A stretch of DNA of 64,000 nucleotides from Aliicoccus persicus (GTDB lineage Bacteria > Bacillota > Bacilli > Staphylococcales > Salinicoccaceae), in contig NZ_FOIT01000002.1 of the NCBI RefSeq assembly GCF_900110815.1, positions 41,825 through 105,824 of the forward strand, written 5' to 3'. Below the pieces are notes generated by a model. The model was not told the origin of the DNA, searched no databases, and saw only the letters and a list, made by a program, of their open reading frames with translations. Positions 27,608-40,302 of this stretch are shown here, piece by piece; within the stretch, counting starts at the first letter, position 1, and each line of letters starts with the position of its first letter. Position numbers and translations under genes: made by a program.

Positions 27608-28747
27608 ATGATGAAAATTAGCATCAATCGACAGTATTTTATCGACCAGTTAAATCATTCTTTAAAAGCAATCTCACCGACAACAACAACACCGATTTTG
27701 CATGGTATCAAACTCGAAGTAACAGAAGATGAATTAATTCTTGTCAGTAGCAATTCTGAAATTTCTATTGAGATTACAATACCAACAGAAATTGATAATG
27801 AAGAAATTTTAGAAATTCACCAGACAGGTGCAGTTGTTATTCTCGGTAGATTCTTCGTAGAGATTATTAAAAAATTAGATGGAGATTTCGTTCACATTGA
27901 AAGTACAAGTGGCAATACAACGACGATCTCATCAGGAAAATCTAAATATGATTTACAAACATATGATGCCAATCAATATCCTTTACTCCCAGATGTAAAT
28001 AATGAAAATGCCGTAACTTTCCCTGCATCGATATTAAAAAATATTATCAATCATACTGTTTTTGCAGTATCGACTTCAGAAACACGTCCTGTGCTTACAG
28101 GTGTGCATTTAGAATCTCATGAAGATGGATTAAACTTTACTGCAACAGATTCTCACAGATTATCTTTCCGTAAATTAGAAGATAGCAGTTATTCACTCGG
28201 TGAATTAACAGCAGTTATTCCTGGGAAATCATTGATTGAGTTAAACAAAATTATTGCGGATAGCGATGAGACTGTTGAAGTGTACTTCTCACAAAACCAA
28301 GTGTTGTTCACGTATCGTAACATTCGCCTGATCTCACGTTTGATCGAAGGTAAGTATCCAGATACTTCACGTTTCATTCCAACGAATTTTGAAACATCAT
28401 TCACAGTTTCAAAACAGGAGTTTTATCATGCGATTGACCGTGTCTCTTTACTAGCAAGAGAATCACGCTCGAACCAAGCGGTTAAATTGATTGTGCAAGA
28501 CGGCCAAGTTCGCGTGTCATCACAATCTGCTGAGATCGGTTTTGCAGATGAGGATGTCAATGTGAACAACTTAGAAGGTAACGATTTCAAAATTGCATTC
28601 CATGCGAAATACATGCTGGATGCGCTGAAATCTATTCAAGATGATGAAGTATCTGTTCAATTCTCTGGTGAAATTCGTCCATTCATCATCACGCCGATTG
28701 AATCTGATGAAATTACACAATTGATCGTTCCGATTCGCACATACTAA
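27608..28747 (+). CDS. dnaN: DNA polymerase III beta sliding clamp
   Basis: 379 residues, three clamp folds; FAVSTSETRPVLTGVHLE and ATDSHRLSFRKL in the middle and the C-terminal LIVPIRTY are typical. AAGGAG precedes two adjacent ATG codons (27608, 27611); staphylococcal homologues also start with two Met. Confidence 0.98.
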   Translation: MMKISINRQYFIDQLNHSLKAISPTTTTPILHGIKLEVTEDELILVSSNSEISIEITIPTEIDNEEILEIHQTGAVVILGRFFVEIIKKLDGDFVHIESTSGNTTTISSGKSKYDLQTYDANQYPLLPDVNNENAVTFPASILKNIINHTVFAVSTSETRPVLTGVHLESHEDGLNFTATDSHRLSFRKLEDSSYSLGELTAVIPGKSLIELNKIIADSDETVEVYFSQNQVLFTYRNIRLISRLIEGKYPDTSRFIPTNFETSFTVSKQEFYHAIDRVSLLARESRSNQAVKLIVQDGQVRVSSQSAEIGFADEDVNVNNLEGNDFKIAFHAKYMLDALKSIQDDEVSVQFSGEIRPFIITPIESDEITQLIVPIRTY

Positions 28748-28765
28748 TTCAAAATTTCAAACGAT

Positions 28766-28819
28766 AAAAAGCGATTGAGTCTAAATTATTTAAAATTTAG
28801 CGTTCTCAGTCGCTTTTTT
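28766..28819 (+). terminator. dnaN terminator
   Basis: AAAAAGCGATTGAG pairs with CTCAGTCGCTTTTTT (one bulge) around an AT-rich loop, ending in T6. Confidence 0.8.
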
Positions 28820-28943
28820 ATTTTCATGTGGATTCACCTTTTTTATCGTATATGTTCAAAATAAGCTGTATATATCGCTTTCTCGTGAATTTTACCCCAT
28901 TTTATAGTATAATAAGGGAGTAAGTTTTTAAGGAGGTAAGAAA

Positions 28944-29161
28944 ATGAGTATGAAAACGATTCGTTTTAATAGTCAAATTACACTCGGACAATTTCTAAAG
29001 CATGAAGGAATTATCGGCAGCGGTGGTGAGGCAAAAATTTTCTTAAGAGAAATGCCTGTTCTATTAAATAATGAACCAGAAAATCGTCGGGGTAAAAAGC
29101 TCTTTCACGGAGATGAACTCGACCTCGGTGAACATGGTTTATATAAAATTGAGTATGATGC

Positions 29162-29165
<4 letters not shown>
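28944..29165 (+). CDS. yaaA: S4-domain protein YaaA (RlbA-like)
   Basis: 73 residues with an S4-like RNA-binding pattern (ITLGQFLKHEGIIGSGGEAKIFL). ATG at 28944 after AAGGAGG. Universally placed between dnaN and recF in Firmicutes and linked to ribosome assembly. Its stop overlaps the recF start; a TATAAT box at 28908-28913 probably drives it. Confidence 0.93.
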
Positions 29166-32187
<3,022 letters not shown>

Positions 32188-32205
32188 AACAGGAGGGTAA
32201 TAACA

Positions 32206-34857
32206 GTGAGTGAAAATATGGAAAATTATCCACAGATAAACATTTCTAAGGAAATGCGAACATCGTTTTTAGATTATGCGATGAGTGTTATCGTATCACG
32301 TGCATTACCTGACGTTCGTGACGGTATGAAACCCGTTCACCGTCGTATTTTGTACGGTATGCACGACAATGGTATGACATCGGATAAGCCATTTAAAAAA
32401 TCTGCACGTATCGTCGGAGATGTCATGGGTAAATATCACCCGCACGGTGACTCTTCAATCTATGATGCGATGGTACGTATGGCTCAACCATTCAGCTATC
32501 GCTACCCGCTCGTTGAAGGCCAAGGTAACTTTGGTTCAATGGATGGCGACGGTGCTGCAGCGATGCGTTACACCGAAGCAAAAATGAGTAAAATCTCAAT
32601 GGAATTAATGCGTGATATTAACAAAGATACGATTGATTTTACGGATAACTATGATGGAAATGAGCGCGAGCCTGTCGTTTTACCGGCGCGTTTCCCGAAC
32701 TTACTCGTCAATGGTTCAAGTGGTATTGCAGTCGGTATGGCGACAAATATTCCACCGCATAACTTAACAGAAGTCATCAATGCAGTGCTCGATTTTTCTA
32801 AAAATCCTGAAATTACGACTGCTGAATTAATGGAACATGTAAAAGGACCAGACTTCCCGACTGCTGGTTTAATTGTCGGAAAATCTGGAATCAGAAAAGC
32901 ATATGAAACAGGACGCGGCGCAATTTTGATGCGTGCGCGTTGTGAAATTGAAGACATGGGCAAAGGAAAGGAACGCATCAAAATTACTGAAATTCCTTAC
33001 CAGGTGAACAAAGCGAAGCTCGTTGAGAAAATTTATGAGCTCGCACGCGATAAGAAAATCGAAGGTATTACGGATCTTCGAGACGAAACATCACTTAAAG
33101 AAGGCGTTAAGATCATCATCGAGCTTCGTGCCGATAAAAATGCAAACGTCATTTTAAATAACTTATATAAATTAACACCATTGCAAACATCCTTTGGTGT
33201 AAACATGTTGGCACTTGTTGATGGCCAACCGCGTGTGCTTGGATTAAGAGATACGCTATATCATTACTTAGAACATCAGAAAGTCGTGTTGCGTCGTCGT
33301 ACAGCGTTTGAGTTAAAACGTGCACAAGATCGCGCACATATTTTAGAAGGATTAATGATCGCACTCGATAATATCGATGAGATCATTGCGTTGATTCGTG
33401 CGAGTGCGAACGACCAAGAAGCAAAAGAAGGCTTGATGGAAAAGTTCGACTTATCAGAACGCCAAGCACAAGCAATCTTGGATATGCGTCTGCGTCGATT
33501 AACAGGTTTAGAACGCGATAAAATTCAAGAAGAATATAATGAGCTTATGAAGTTGATTGAAGAACTAAAAGCAATTTTAGCGGATGAAGAGAGATTACTT
33601 GAAGTCATCCGTGAAGAATTGATTGATATTCGCGATAAGTATGGCGATGAGCGTCGTACCGAAATCGTTATGGGGTCTGTGATGGATATTGAAGATGAGG
33701 ATTTAATTCCTGAAGAAGCAATCGTTGTTACGCTGTCGCATAACAACTACATCAAACGCTTGCCATCCGATACGTACCGTGCGCAAAATCGCGGTGGACG
33801 TGGTGTTCAAGGAATGAATACAGTTGAAGATGACTTCGTTTCACAGATTGTCTCAATGTCGACGCATGATTTTATCTTGTTCTTTACGAATAAAGGACGC
33901 GTTTATCGACTTAAAGGTTATGAGATTCCAGAACTCAGCCGCCAATCTAAAGGTATTCCAATTGTTAATATGCTTGAAATTGATAAGGATGAAAAAATCT
34001 CAACGATGATCTCTGTGAAGGATAATACGATTGAAGACCAAACATTATTCTTTGCGACGAAAAACGGTGTCGTCAAACGCACACGATTAAAAGAATTCGA
34101 ACGCATCAATAAAAATGGTAAAATCGCGATTAATTTCAGAGATGATGATGAGCTACTTGCTGTTAGACTGACGGACGGCACGAAAGATGTGATTCTCGGT
34201 ACGAATAACGGGTTATTAACGCGATTCAACGAAAATGAGATCCGTATAATGGGCCGTACAGCTGCAGGTATTCGTGGTATCAGATTACGAGAAGGAGATG
34301 AAGTTGTCGGTCTTGATGTGTTGACAGAAGAAAAAGATATTTTAGTCATCACAGACAAAGGTTACGGTAAAATTACACCAGAAGAACAGTACCGCATTTC
34401 ACGCCGTGGTGGCCGCGGAGTGAAAACTGCTACATTAACAGAACGCAACGGTAAGTTAGTGTACATCGGTGCCGTTTTAGGTGATGAAGACTTGATGATC
34501 GTGACGGATCACGGCGTCATCATTCGCTTATTGGTCGAAGACATTTCCGTGACAGGCCGTGCAACACAAGGTGTACGTTTGATCCGTTTACTAGATGATC
34601 AACACGTCGCAACAGTCACGACAGTTAAAGATGTTGAAGAAGAATTAAAAGAAGTAGAAAAAGAAACAGAATCAGATGATGCCGCAGGCAGTGGTGCTGA
34701 TGGCACTGGCGACATTGTCGGCCATGGTGGATTGGAAGACTCAGATGTCGCACTAGAAACAGAAATCGACGAAGTCGAAGAAGACTTAGAATCCGATGGA
34801 ACGGATGAACTGGATGAACCAGGGGATTTAGATGAATCTGGGGATTCTGACGAATAA
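32206..34857 (+). CDS. gyrA: DNA gyrase subunit A
   Basis: 883 residues from GTG 32206 (AGGAGG at 9 bases). Catalytic region with quinolone-determining segment [17 protein letters not shown], active tyrosine in [10 protein letters not shown], and a C-terminal beta-pinwheel with the GyrA box QNRGGRG. The last ~55 residues are a very acidic tail ([13 protein letters not shown]...). A perfect DnaA box lies in codons 7-10. Confidence 0.98.
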   Translation: MSENMENYPQINISKEMRTSFLDYAMSVIVSRALPDVRDGMKPVHRRILYGMHDNGMTSDKPFKKSARIVGDVMGKYHPHGDSSIYDAMVRMAQPFSYRYPLVEGQGNFGSMDGDGAAAMRYTEAKMSKISMELMRDINKDTIDFTDNYDGNEREPVVLPARFPNLLVNGSSGIAVGMATNIPPHNLTEVINAVLDFSKNPEITTAELMEHVKGPDFPTAGLIVGKSGIRKAYETGRGAILMRARCEIEDMGKGKERIKITEIPYQVNKAKLVEKIYELARDKKIEGITDLRDETSLKEGVKIIIELRADKNANVILNNLYKLTPLQTSFGVNMLALVDGQPRVLGLRDTLYHYLEHQKVVLRRRTAFELKRAQDRAHILEGLMIALDNIDEIIALIRASANDQEAKEGLMEKFDLSERQAQAILDMRLRRLTGLERDKIQEEYNELMKLIEELKAILADEERLLEVIREELIDIRDKYGDERRTEIVMGSVMDIEDEDLIPEEAIVVTLSHNNYIKRLPSDTYRAQNRGGRGVQGMNTVEDDFVSQIVSMSTHDFILFFTNKGRVYRLKGYEIPELSRQSKGIPIVNMLEIDKDEKISTMISVKDNTIEDQTLFFATKNGVVKRTRLKEFERINKNGKIAINFRDDDELLAVRLTDGTKDVILGTNNGLLTRFNENEIRIMGRTAAGIRGIRLREGDEVVGLDVLTEEKDILVITDKGYGKITPEEQYRISRRGGRGVKTATLTERNGKLVYIGAVLGDEDLMIVTDHGVIIRLLVEDISVTGRATQGVRLIRLLDDQHVATVTTVKDVEEELKEVEKETESDDAAGSGADGTGDIVGHGGLEDSDVALETEIDEVEEDLESDGTDELDEPGDLDESGDSDE

Positions 34858-34876
34858 TAACCGAATTTAGATTTTG

Positions 34877-34912
34877 AAAGCACACGCTTCATTGTGAAGC
34901 GTGTGCTTTTGT
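34877..34912 (+). terminator. gyrA terminator
   Basis: AAAGCACACGCTTC and GAAGCGTGTGCTTTT form a 14-bp stem, immediately before the 42-bp repeat array. Confidence 0.85.
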
Positions 34913-34938
34913 TTGTTTGCAGGACGTCGTTCGATCCG

Positions 34939-35330
34939 CGAATAGATGGGAATGTGGTTCTCTTCTATTCGTCAGATCCGCGAATAGATGGGAAGGTGGT
35001 TCTCTTCTATTCGTCAAATCCGCGAATAGATGGGAAGGCGGTTCTCTTCTATTCGTCAAACCCGCGAATAGATGGGAATGCCGCTCTCTTCTATTCGTCA
35101 AACTCACGAATAGATGGGAATGCGGTTCTCTTCTATTCGTTAGACTCACGAATAGATGGGAATGCCCCTCTCTTCTATTCGTCAAACCCGCGAATAGATG
35201 GGAATGCGGTTCTCTTCTATTCGTCAAACTCACGAATAGATGGGAATGTGGTTCTCTTCTATTCGTCAGATCCGCGAATAGATGGGAATGCCCCTCTCTT
35301 CTATTCGTCAAACCCGCGAATAGATGGTAA
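34939..35330. repeat. Tandem array of ten 42-bp palindromic repeats
   Basis: Units start at 34939, 34981, 35023, 35065, 35107, 35149, 35191, 35233, 35275 and a partial one at 35317. Each has arms CGAATAGA and TCTATTCG about 17 bases apart. It fills the gap between the convergent gyrA and nrdG genes. Spurious open frames on both strands follow from the period being a multiple of three. Confidence 0.95.
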
Positions 35331-35368
35331 GGCCACCCTCCGCCCGCTCCCACACTCTACCTACCCTC

Positions 35369-35971
35369 TCAAGCCGCAGGTGCAATAAAGTTATTCAGGA
35401 AGTATGGCACGGCGCTGTCAAAATACAACTTCTGCGCCTCGACATATTTTTGTATTTCTTCAAAGAATGCGTCATCGAGCAGTGGGTACAGCACGGTGCG
35501 TACTTGATCCAGTACAGAATTGTGGGCAATGACTGCATCTACGCTATTGAGCAATTGTTCAACTATTTTTTCATTGGGCGTAATCCCCATAATGTCTTTA
35601 TAAATTTGTGCATCTTCTTTAATATCCAACATGTGGTATGGCAATTTCATGTCGATATGGATGCCATCGACAAGTTGTTCATCGTATAATGTCTGAAGTT
35701 TATCGTAGTAGATGCCGCTTGTCGTCACTATAATGACGCCTTCAAAACGTTTTCGCACTTGCAAAAGTAATTCTCGAACATCGTCCATCGGGTTGATCAA
35801 AAATTCTCCACCGCTAAACATCACTGCATCAAATAAAAATCCACTGCGCTCTAAGTAGTCGTACAGATCTTCATGTGTTTTATACTCCTTAGGGGTGTTC
35901 GCAATAATCTCATCGTAATTGTGGCAGCCAAAACACTTGAGTGGGCAACCTGACAACGAATGGATGAGCAA
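35369..35971 (-). CDS. nrdG: Anaerobic ribonucleotide reductase activating enzyme (radical SAM)
   Basis: At least 200 residues. The radical-SAM cluster motif is CPLKCFGC (CxxxCxxC) at residues 9-16 of this frame, followed by FSGGEFLINP. It generates the glycyl radical on NrdD. The only canonical start in frame is TTG 35971, too close to the cluster. Homologous sequence continues upstream (NNFIRTFTDLPNHTTLLIH) to an ATC codon at 36026-36028, which sits 9 bases after GAGGAGG inside the end of nrdD. The true protein is therefore probably about 219 residues with a non-canonical start. Confidence 0.87.
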   Translation of the reverse strand: MLIHSLSGCPLKCFGCHNYDEIIANTPKEYKTHEDLYDYLERSGFLFDAVMFSGGEFLINPMDDVRELLLQVRKRFEGVIIVTTSGIYYDKLQTLYDEQLVDGIHIDMKLPYHMLDIKEDAQIYKDIMGITPNEKIVEQLLNSVDAVIAHNSVLDQVRTVLYPLLDDAFFEEIQKYVEAQKLYFDSAVPYFLNNFIAPAA

Positions 35972-36014
35972 TGTCGTATGATTCGGTAAATCTGTAAATG
36001 TGCGGATAAAATTA

Positions 36015-37967
36015 TTATAGAGTTTGATGGCGAACGACCTCCTCGAGTACGTCTTTCTCTAAACGTTTACGTCCTGTCCAATCATGACGTCGCGCTTTTG
36101 ACCAGAAGTTATATTTGCCTTCGTAATATCCATCTTCATCCACTGTTATATTGTTTCTAGAAATCATCTTTAAATATCCAATGACGCGGCTAAACGTGGC
36201 GATATCGACAGATTGACAGACTGGGCAGTGTTCAATATCTTTCGCATCTTTCGCAACAATTTTTTGTCCACAACTCATACATGATGTAATTGTCGGCGTC
36301 AGTGTAATGTAGTTGATTGGTTTTTCAAAAATCTTATCTAAATATTTCGCGAGTGCGGCAGGTTCTACTTTTGATTCTAAAAAGTGGTGCAACACACTTC
36401 CTGATGTTGCGTATCCTTGGAACTCTGCACTATTTTCAAGTTGTGCAAGAAAGTCTTCTTCAGAAAACGGCGTCATGCAACCACTTGTTAAGTATGGGTT
36501 CTCACCTTCACCTTGGACGATAATATCTCGATTATTTTCAGCAGCCCATTTTACATCATGTCGTGCAAGTTTAATCGCTGCGTTTTCAGCAGGTGCATAC
36601 TCAATGCCACATGCAACGTTGTCACGCACAATAAATTCATTGACGACTTCAGTCATATACTGCATAATCTCGTGAGCAACGAACTTGCCTTGTTCATCTT
36701 TAATACCATCCGGATATCCCGCATTCATCAACCCTTCATGCATTCCAGTTAGGGCAAACACGTTGAAGTAGTTTTTTAAATCATTATTATAAGCAAAAAA
36801 CGTCGGATAAAGTTCCTTGTTACTCAAAATCCATTCACGCTTGGCCATATGTGCGTCTTGCATGACTTCTAAATATTCTCGAATTTTATCTTTGAGCAAG
36901 TCCATATCATGACCAAATTCCATTAGCACGCGGTTCATGTTTAAGTTCAAGACTTGCACGGCACCGGTTGAACCTGTTGATGAACCAAACACCCCACCGC
37001 CAGCACGTGACAATGTTTCTAAGTTAATTTGTAACCGGCAGCAAAGACTGCGACTCACTTCAGGATCTTTCGCTTGGATGTATGGATTGAGTGTTGTGTA
37101 ATATTCATCTTCGAATGGACGTGTTTTAAAGTTCTCAAAGTACACGCCTCCCCAGTGATACATCTTATCTAGCAGCTCAACAAAAAGTGGGTTCTCATAG
37201 TTGAAGTCATCGTCAATTTGTACGGTAAGCAATGGGAATGTAAACGGAATACCACCCTCACCCGTCCCTTCTTTCATCACATCGATAATGGCTTGGTTAA
37301 TATGGTCAAAATATTCAGATGGAATTTCGTTATATGTGAAACTGCGACCTTCCCCACCAATTACGACATATTCTTCTTTAATTTCCTCAGAAGGTTTTCC
37401 AAATTCTAGCGTGATGTTGGAAAAACTACTTTGCGAGCCGGATCTAAGTGGCATATTTAATTCCCAAATCAAACTTTGGAATAATTCAACTAAGTCATGA
37501 TGTGTATATCGCGTGCCACGAATCTCTTCGTCATATAAATATGAAGCTGTGATTGTAGATAGTTGAGCGAGCATAACTGCACCTGAAACTTGTTGTGAGA
37601 CGAGTGTAACGACGTTGCTAAAATGACGTAACAAAGTTGATAAACGGCTTGTCGGACGAGATGAAATCATATTTTTTGCAAGCGATGGGATACCTTTCGT
37701 TGCGATGTCCATACAGCTGATGGATACACAATAGGGTGCGAGCTGTTTATCGTGTACGTAAATCGTGCCATCGTCGTAAAGTTCTTTTATGCGAGCTGGT
37801 AAAATGTGTGTAAATAAAAATTCCTCTTCCGCATGATTCGTCAAGTTATGTCTGAGCAGCGGTAATGAATAGACATAGTTGCTGTTCTCATGCTTAAGAA
37901 AGTCGGTCTGTTTCGTTGACTCGTTTGACGTAAATTTGCGAATGATGTCTGTTGTATTTGTGAACAT
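36015..37967 (-). CDS. nrdD: Anaerobic (class III) ribonucleoside-triphosphate reductase
   Basis: 650 residues from ATG 37967. Core motifs include SNVVTLVSQQVSGAVMLAQ, GGVFGSSTGSTGAVQVLNLN and SGCMTPFSEEDF. The C-terminal zinc site is CMSC...CPVC and the glycyl-radical region RVIGYLKM. It makes deoxynucleotides without oxygen. The N-terminus starts at the core, with no visible ATP-cone domain. It is transcribed against replication, with nrdG overlapping its end, behind twin NrdR boxes. Confidence 0.93.
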   Translation of the reverse strand: MFTNTTDIIRKFTSNESTKQTDFLKHENSNYVYSLPLLRHNLTNHAEEEFLFTHILPARIKELYDDGTIYVHDKQLAPYCVSISCMDIATKGIPSLAKNMISSRPTSRLSTLLRHFSNVVTLVSQQVSGAVMLAQLSTITASYLYDEEIRGTRYTHHDLVELFQSLIWELNMPLRSGSQSSFSNITLEFGKPSEEIKEEYVVIGGEGRSFTYNEIPSEYFDHINQAIIDVMKEGTGEGGIPFTFPLLTVQIDDDFNYENPLFVELLDKMYHWGGVYFENFKTRPFEDEYYTTLNPYIQAKDPEVSRSLCCRLQINLETLSRAGGGVFGSSTGSTGAVQVLNLNMNRVLMEFGHDMDLLKDKIREYLEVMQDAHMAKREWILSNKELYPTFFAYNNDLKNYFNVFALTGMHEGLMNAGYPDGIKDEQGKFVAHEIMQYMTEVVNEFIVRDNVACGIEYAPAENAAIKLARHDVKWAAENNRDIIVQGEGENPYLTSGCMTPFSEEDFLAQLENSAEFQGYATSGSVLHHFLESKVEPAALAKYLDKIFEKPINYITLTPTITSCMSCGQKIVAKDAKDIEHCPVCQSVDIATFSRVIGYLKMISRNNITVDEDGYYEGKYNFWSKARRHDWTGRKRLEKDVLEEVVRHQTL

Positions 37968-38011
37968 AGTTGTATTCCCCTTTTTGTTTTGATGAATTCT
38001 GCTTCACCTTA

Positions 38012-38059
38012 ACACAATATATAGTGGTCATCTGTGATTAAAATCACTACATATTGATA
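38012..38059 (-). promoter_or_regulatory. Twin NrdR boxes with an embedded CRP/FNR-type palindrome
   Basis: Box 1 ACACAATATATAGTGG (38012-38027) is close to the NrdR consensus ACACWATATATWGTGT. Box 2 TCACTACATATTGATA (38044-38059) is weaker. Starts are 32 bases apart, the usual three helical turns. TGTGA-N6-TCACT (38033-38048), a CRP/FNR-family half-site pair, lies between and overlaps box 2. Both would act on nrdD and possibly on the divergent hutP. Confidence 0.7.
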
Positions 38060-38177
38060 TTTCCTAAAAATTTAGATAATATTTTTCTAATTAACAGAAC
38101 CCGCATAGCCTCATCAACACACGCATCAAGATGCTATAATGACATTAAGATTACTCAGTAAGGGAGATACGTATCAG

Positions 38178-38615
38178 ATGACGAATCAGCAATCTTTCGG
38201 AAAATACGCAACAATTATTGCACTGCTTGGTGAAGAACAGGCTGCTCAACTATTACCTGACTTCAAAAATTATAAAGTTGTGTCTGGAAAAGTGGGGACG
38301 ATGGATCTTAAAAAGGTCATCTCATCAGTTGAAACAGCAGCAAAGCGCAACAATGTCATCGATGAGTCGGTTTATAGAGAAACGCATGCACTGTATCATG
38401 CAATAATTGAAGCAGCTGAAGGCGTGACGCGCGGAAAATTAAGCGTTGGTGATATTATGCGTACAGTTGGGTTAAGTTTTTCAGTCGTTCGTGGACGTCC
38501 TTATCAAGAACAAACAGAAGGTGAGTGGATTGCCGTCTGCTTTTACGGAACGATTGGGGCACCGATTAGAGGTAAGGAACATGAGACGCTCGGCCTTGGA
38601 ATCAATCATATTTAA
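38178..38615 (+). CDS. hutP: Hut operon antiterminator HutP
   Basis: 145 residues from ATG 38178, with AGGGAG upstream; an ATG at 38139 lies within the apparent promoter. The metal- and histidine-responsive core YRETHALYHA and the C-terminal GTIGAPIRGKEHETLGLGINHI match B. subtilis HutP closely. With L-histidine and Mg2+ it binds UAG-rich RNA and prevents termination ahead of hutH, which fits the leader found next. Confidence 0.95.
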   Translation: MTNQQSFGKYATIIALLGEEQAAQLLPDFKNYKVVSGKVGTMDLKKVISSVETAAKRNNVIDESVYRETHALYHAIIEAAEGVTRGKLSVGDIMRTVGLSFSVVRGRPYQEQTEGEWIAVCFYGTIGAPIRGKEHETLGLGINHI

Positions 38616-38621
38616 TTCTCA

Positions 38622-38649
38622 TTGAACAGATAAAACACTATGCTATAAT
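38622..38649 (+). promoter_or_regulatory. Promoter between hutP and hutH
   Basis: TTGAAC (38622-38627), 16 bases, TATAAT (38644-38649). It would let the leader and hutHUI be transcribed separately from hutP. Confidence 0.6.
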
Positions 38650-38654
38650 TGACC

Positions 38655-38763
38655 TAGTGATTAGCCATTAGAGAACGACTAGAGACAATTGAATACGTCT
38701 ATTTAGATATTAGTGATTAGAGACAATATTTTGCCTACCAACGGGTGGAGTATGTCTTTTTTT
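38655..38763 (+). promoter_or_regulatory. HutP-binding leader and hut terminator
   Basis: Two clusters of three UAG triplets with exact 7-base periodicity: 38655, 38662, 38669 and 38704, 38711, 38718, plus a lone TAG at 38680. A hairpin follows (AGACA...CCTACC / GGGTGG...TGTCT, 38721-38757) with a U-run. Evenly spaced (U/N)AG triplets are what each triangular face of the HutP hexamer binds, so this is the antitermination site. Confidence 0.85.
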
Positions 38764-38784
38764 ATATTTATAGGAGGATTGGTC

Positions 38785-40272
38785 ATGATTTTGAAGCTAA
38801 CAGGTAATGATTTAACAATCGAAAAAATGCGTGAATTTTATGCCTCACCAAATGCACAAGTTGAAATAACAGAAGATGCATACGCACGTGTCGATGCAGC
38901 GAAGCGCATCGTACAGACAATCATTGATAATGAGCGTGTTATCTACGGTATTACAACAGGGTTTGGTTTGTTCTGTGATGTCTTTATTTCAAAAGATAAA
39001 ACTGCCGAGTTGCAAGTGAACTTGATTCGCTCACATGCAGTCGGTGTGGGTAAACCATTTGCGCAAAATACAGTACTCGGGATGATGATCATGCGTCTTA
39101 ACACGATGCTAAAAGGTCATTCGGGTGTATCTCGCGCCCTTGTAAATCAGCTCAAAACATTTATTAATCATAGAATTATTCCACACATACCAGAACAAGG
39201 TTCACTCGGTGCATCCGGTGACCTCGCGCCCCTATCGCACTTAGCCATTGCACTTATTGGTGAAGGCAAAGTATATTACGAAGATAAACTACGTCCGACC
39301 GCTGAAGTACTGGCGTCACTCAACATCGAGCCGCATGTGCTCGAAGCGAAAGAAGGTCTCGCACTCATCAACGGGACACAGCCGATGACATCACAAGGGG
39401 TAATCAACTACATCGAAGCAGAACAGCTGATGCATGACAGCATGTGGATCGCATCACTCACACATCAAGCGTTGAATGGGATTACTGATGCATACAATGC
39501 GAAAATTCATACATCTCGCGGCTACAAAGAATCCATTCATGTTGCAGAGACGATGCTCGATTGGCTAGAAGGTTCTGAACTGACGACGCGTCAAGGTGAA
39601 ATGCGTGTACAAGATGCGTATTCTCTAAGATGTATTCCGCAAGTGCATGGTGCATCGCTTCAAACATTGGCATACGTCAAGGATAAGCTAGAAATTGAAA
39701 TGAATGCAGCGAACGACAACCCATTGATTTTCAGTGAAGAAGAAGTGTTCTCTGGTGGTAACTTCCACGGCCAACCGATTGCGATTGCCATGGACTTACT
39801 TAAAATTGGTATCGCAGAGATTTCAAATATTTCAGAACGACGTATCGAACGTCTCGTGAACCCACAGTTAAACAATGATTTACCTGCATTCCTATCACCT
39901 GAAGAAGGATTCCAGTCGGGAGCAATGATTTTACAGTATATGGCAGCATCCCTTGTGTCTGAAAATAAAACACTCGCACATCCTGCAAGTGTAGATTCTA
40001 TCCCGTCATCAGCGAACCAGGAAGATCACGTGTCAATGGGTACAATTGGTGCACGTCATTGCAAAGACATCGTGGACAACGTGCGCAATGTCCTCGCCAC
40101 TGAGCTCTTTATCGCGTTGACTGCTGTGGAAATTAAAGGTGCTGATAAACTATCACCGAAGACGAAAGCAAAGTTTGACGAATATCGTGAGATTGTAGAA
40201 TTTATGCATAAAGATCGTGTGTTCTCTGAAGATATCAATGCGGTAAGCGAGCAATTACGAATTATTAAATAA
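38785..40272 (+). CDS. hutH: Histidine ammonia-lyase
   Basis: 495 residues from ATG 38785 (TAGGAGG at 7 bases). The MIO prosthetic group forms from ASG in [14 protein letters not shown]; also GITTGFGLF and the active-site region NFHGQP. Converts L-histidine to urocanate, the first step of histidine use. Confidence 0.97.
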   Translation: MILKLTGNDLTIEKMREFYASPNAQVEITEDAYARVDAAKRIVQTIIDNERVIYGITTGFGLFCDVFISKDKTAELQVNLIRSHAVGVGKPFAQNTVLGMMIMRLNTMLKGHSGVSRALVNQLKTFINHRIIPHIPEQGSLGASGDLAPLSHLAIALIGEGKVYYEDKLRPTAEVLASLNIEPHVLEAKEGLALINGTQPMTSQGVINYIEAEQLMHDSMWIASLTHQALNGITDAYNAKIHTSRGYKESIHVAETMLDWLEGSELTTRQGEMRVQDAYSLRCIPQVHGASLQTLAYVKDKLEIEMNAANDNPLIFSEEEVFSGGNFHGQPIAIAMDLLKIGIAEISNISERRIERLVNPQLNNDLPAFLSPEEGFQSGAMILQYMAASLVSENKTLAHPASVDSIPSSANQEDHVSMGTIGARHCKDIVDNVRNVLATELFIALTAVEIKGADKLSPKTKAKFDEYREIVEFMHKDRVFSEDINAVSEQLRIIK

Positions 40273-40302
40273 TGTATACTAATCATTAAAGGAGTGACTG
40301 AA

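Noticed and set aside
34889-35388. Three long repetitive open frames after gyrA
   Set aside because: Artefacts of the 42-bp array; the gyrA terminator precedes them.
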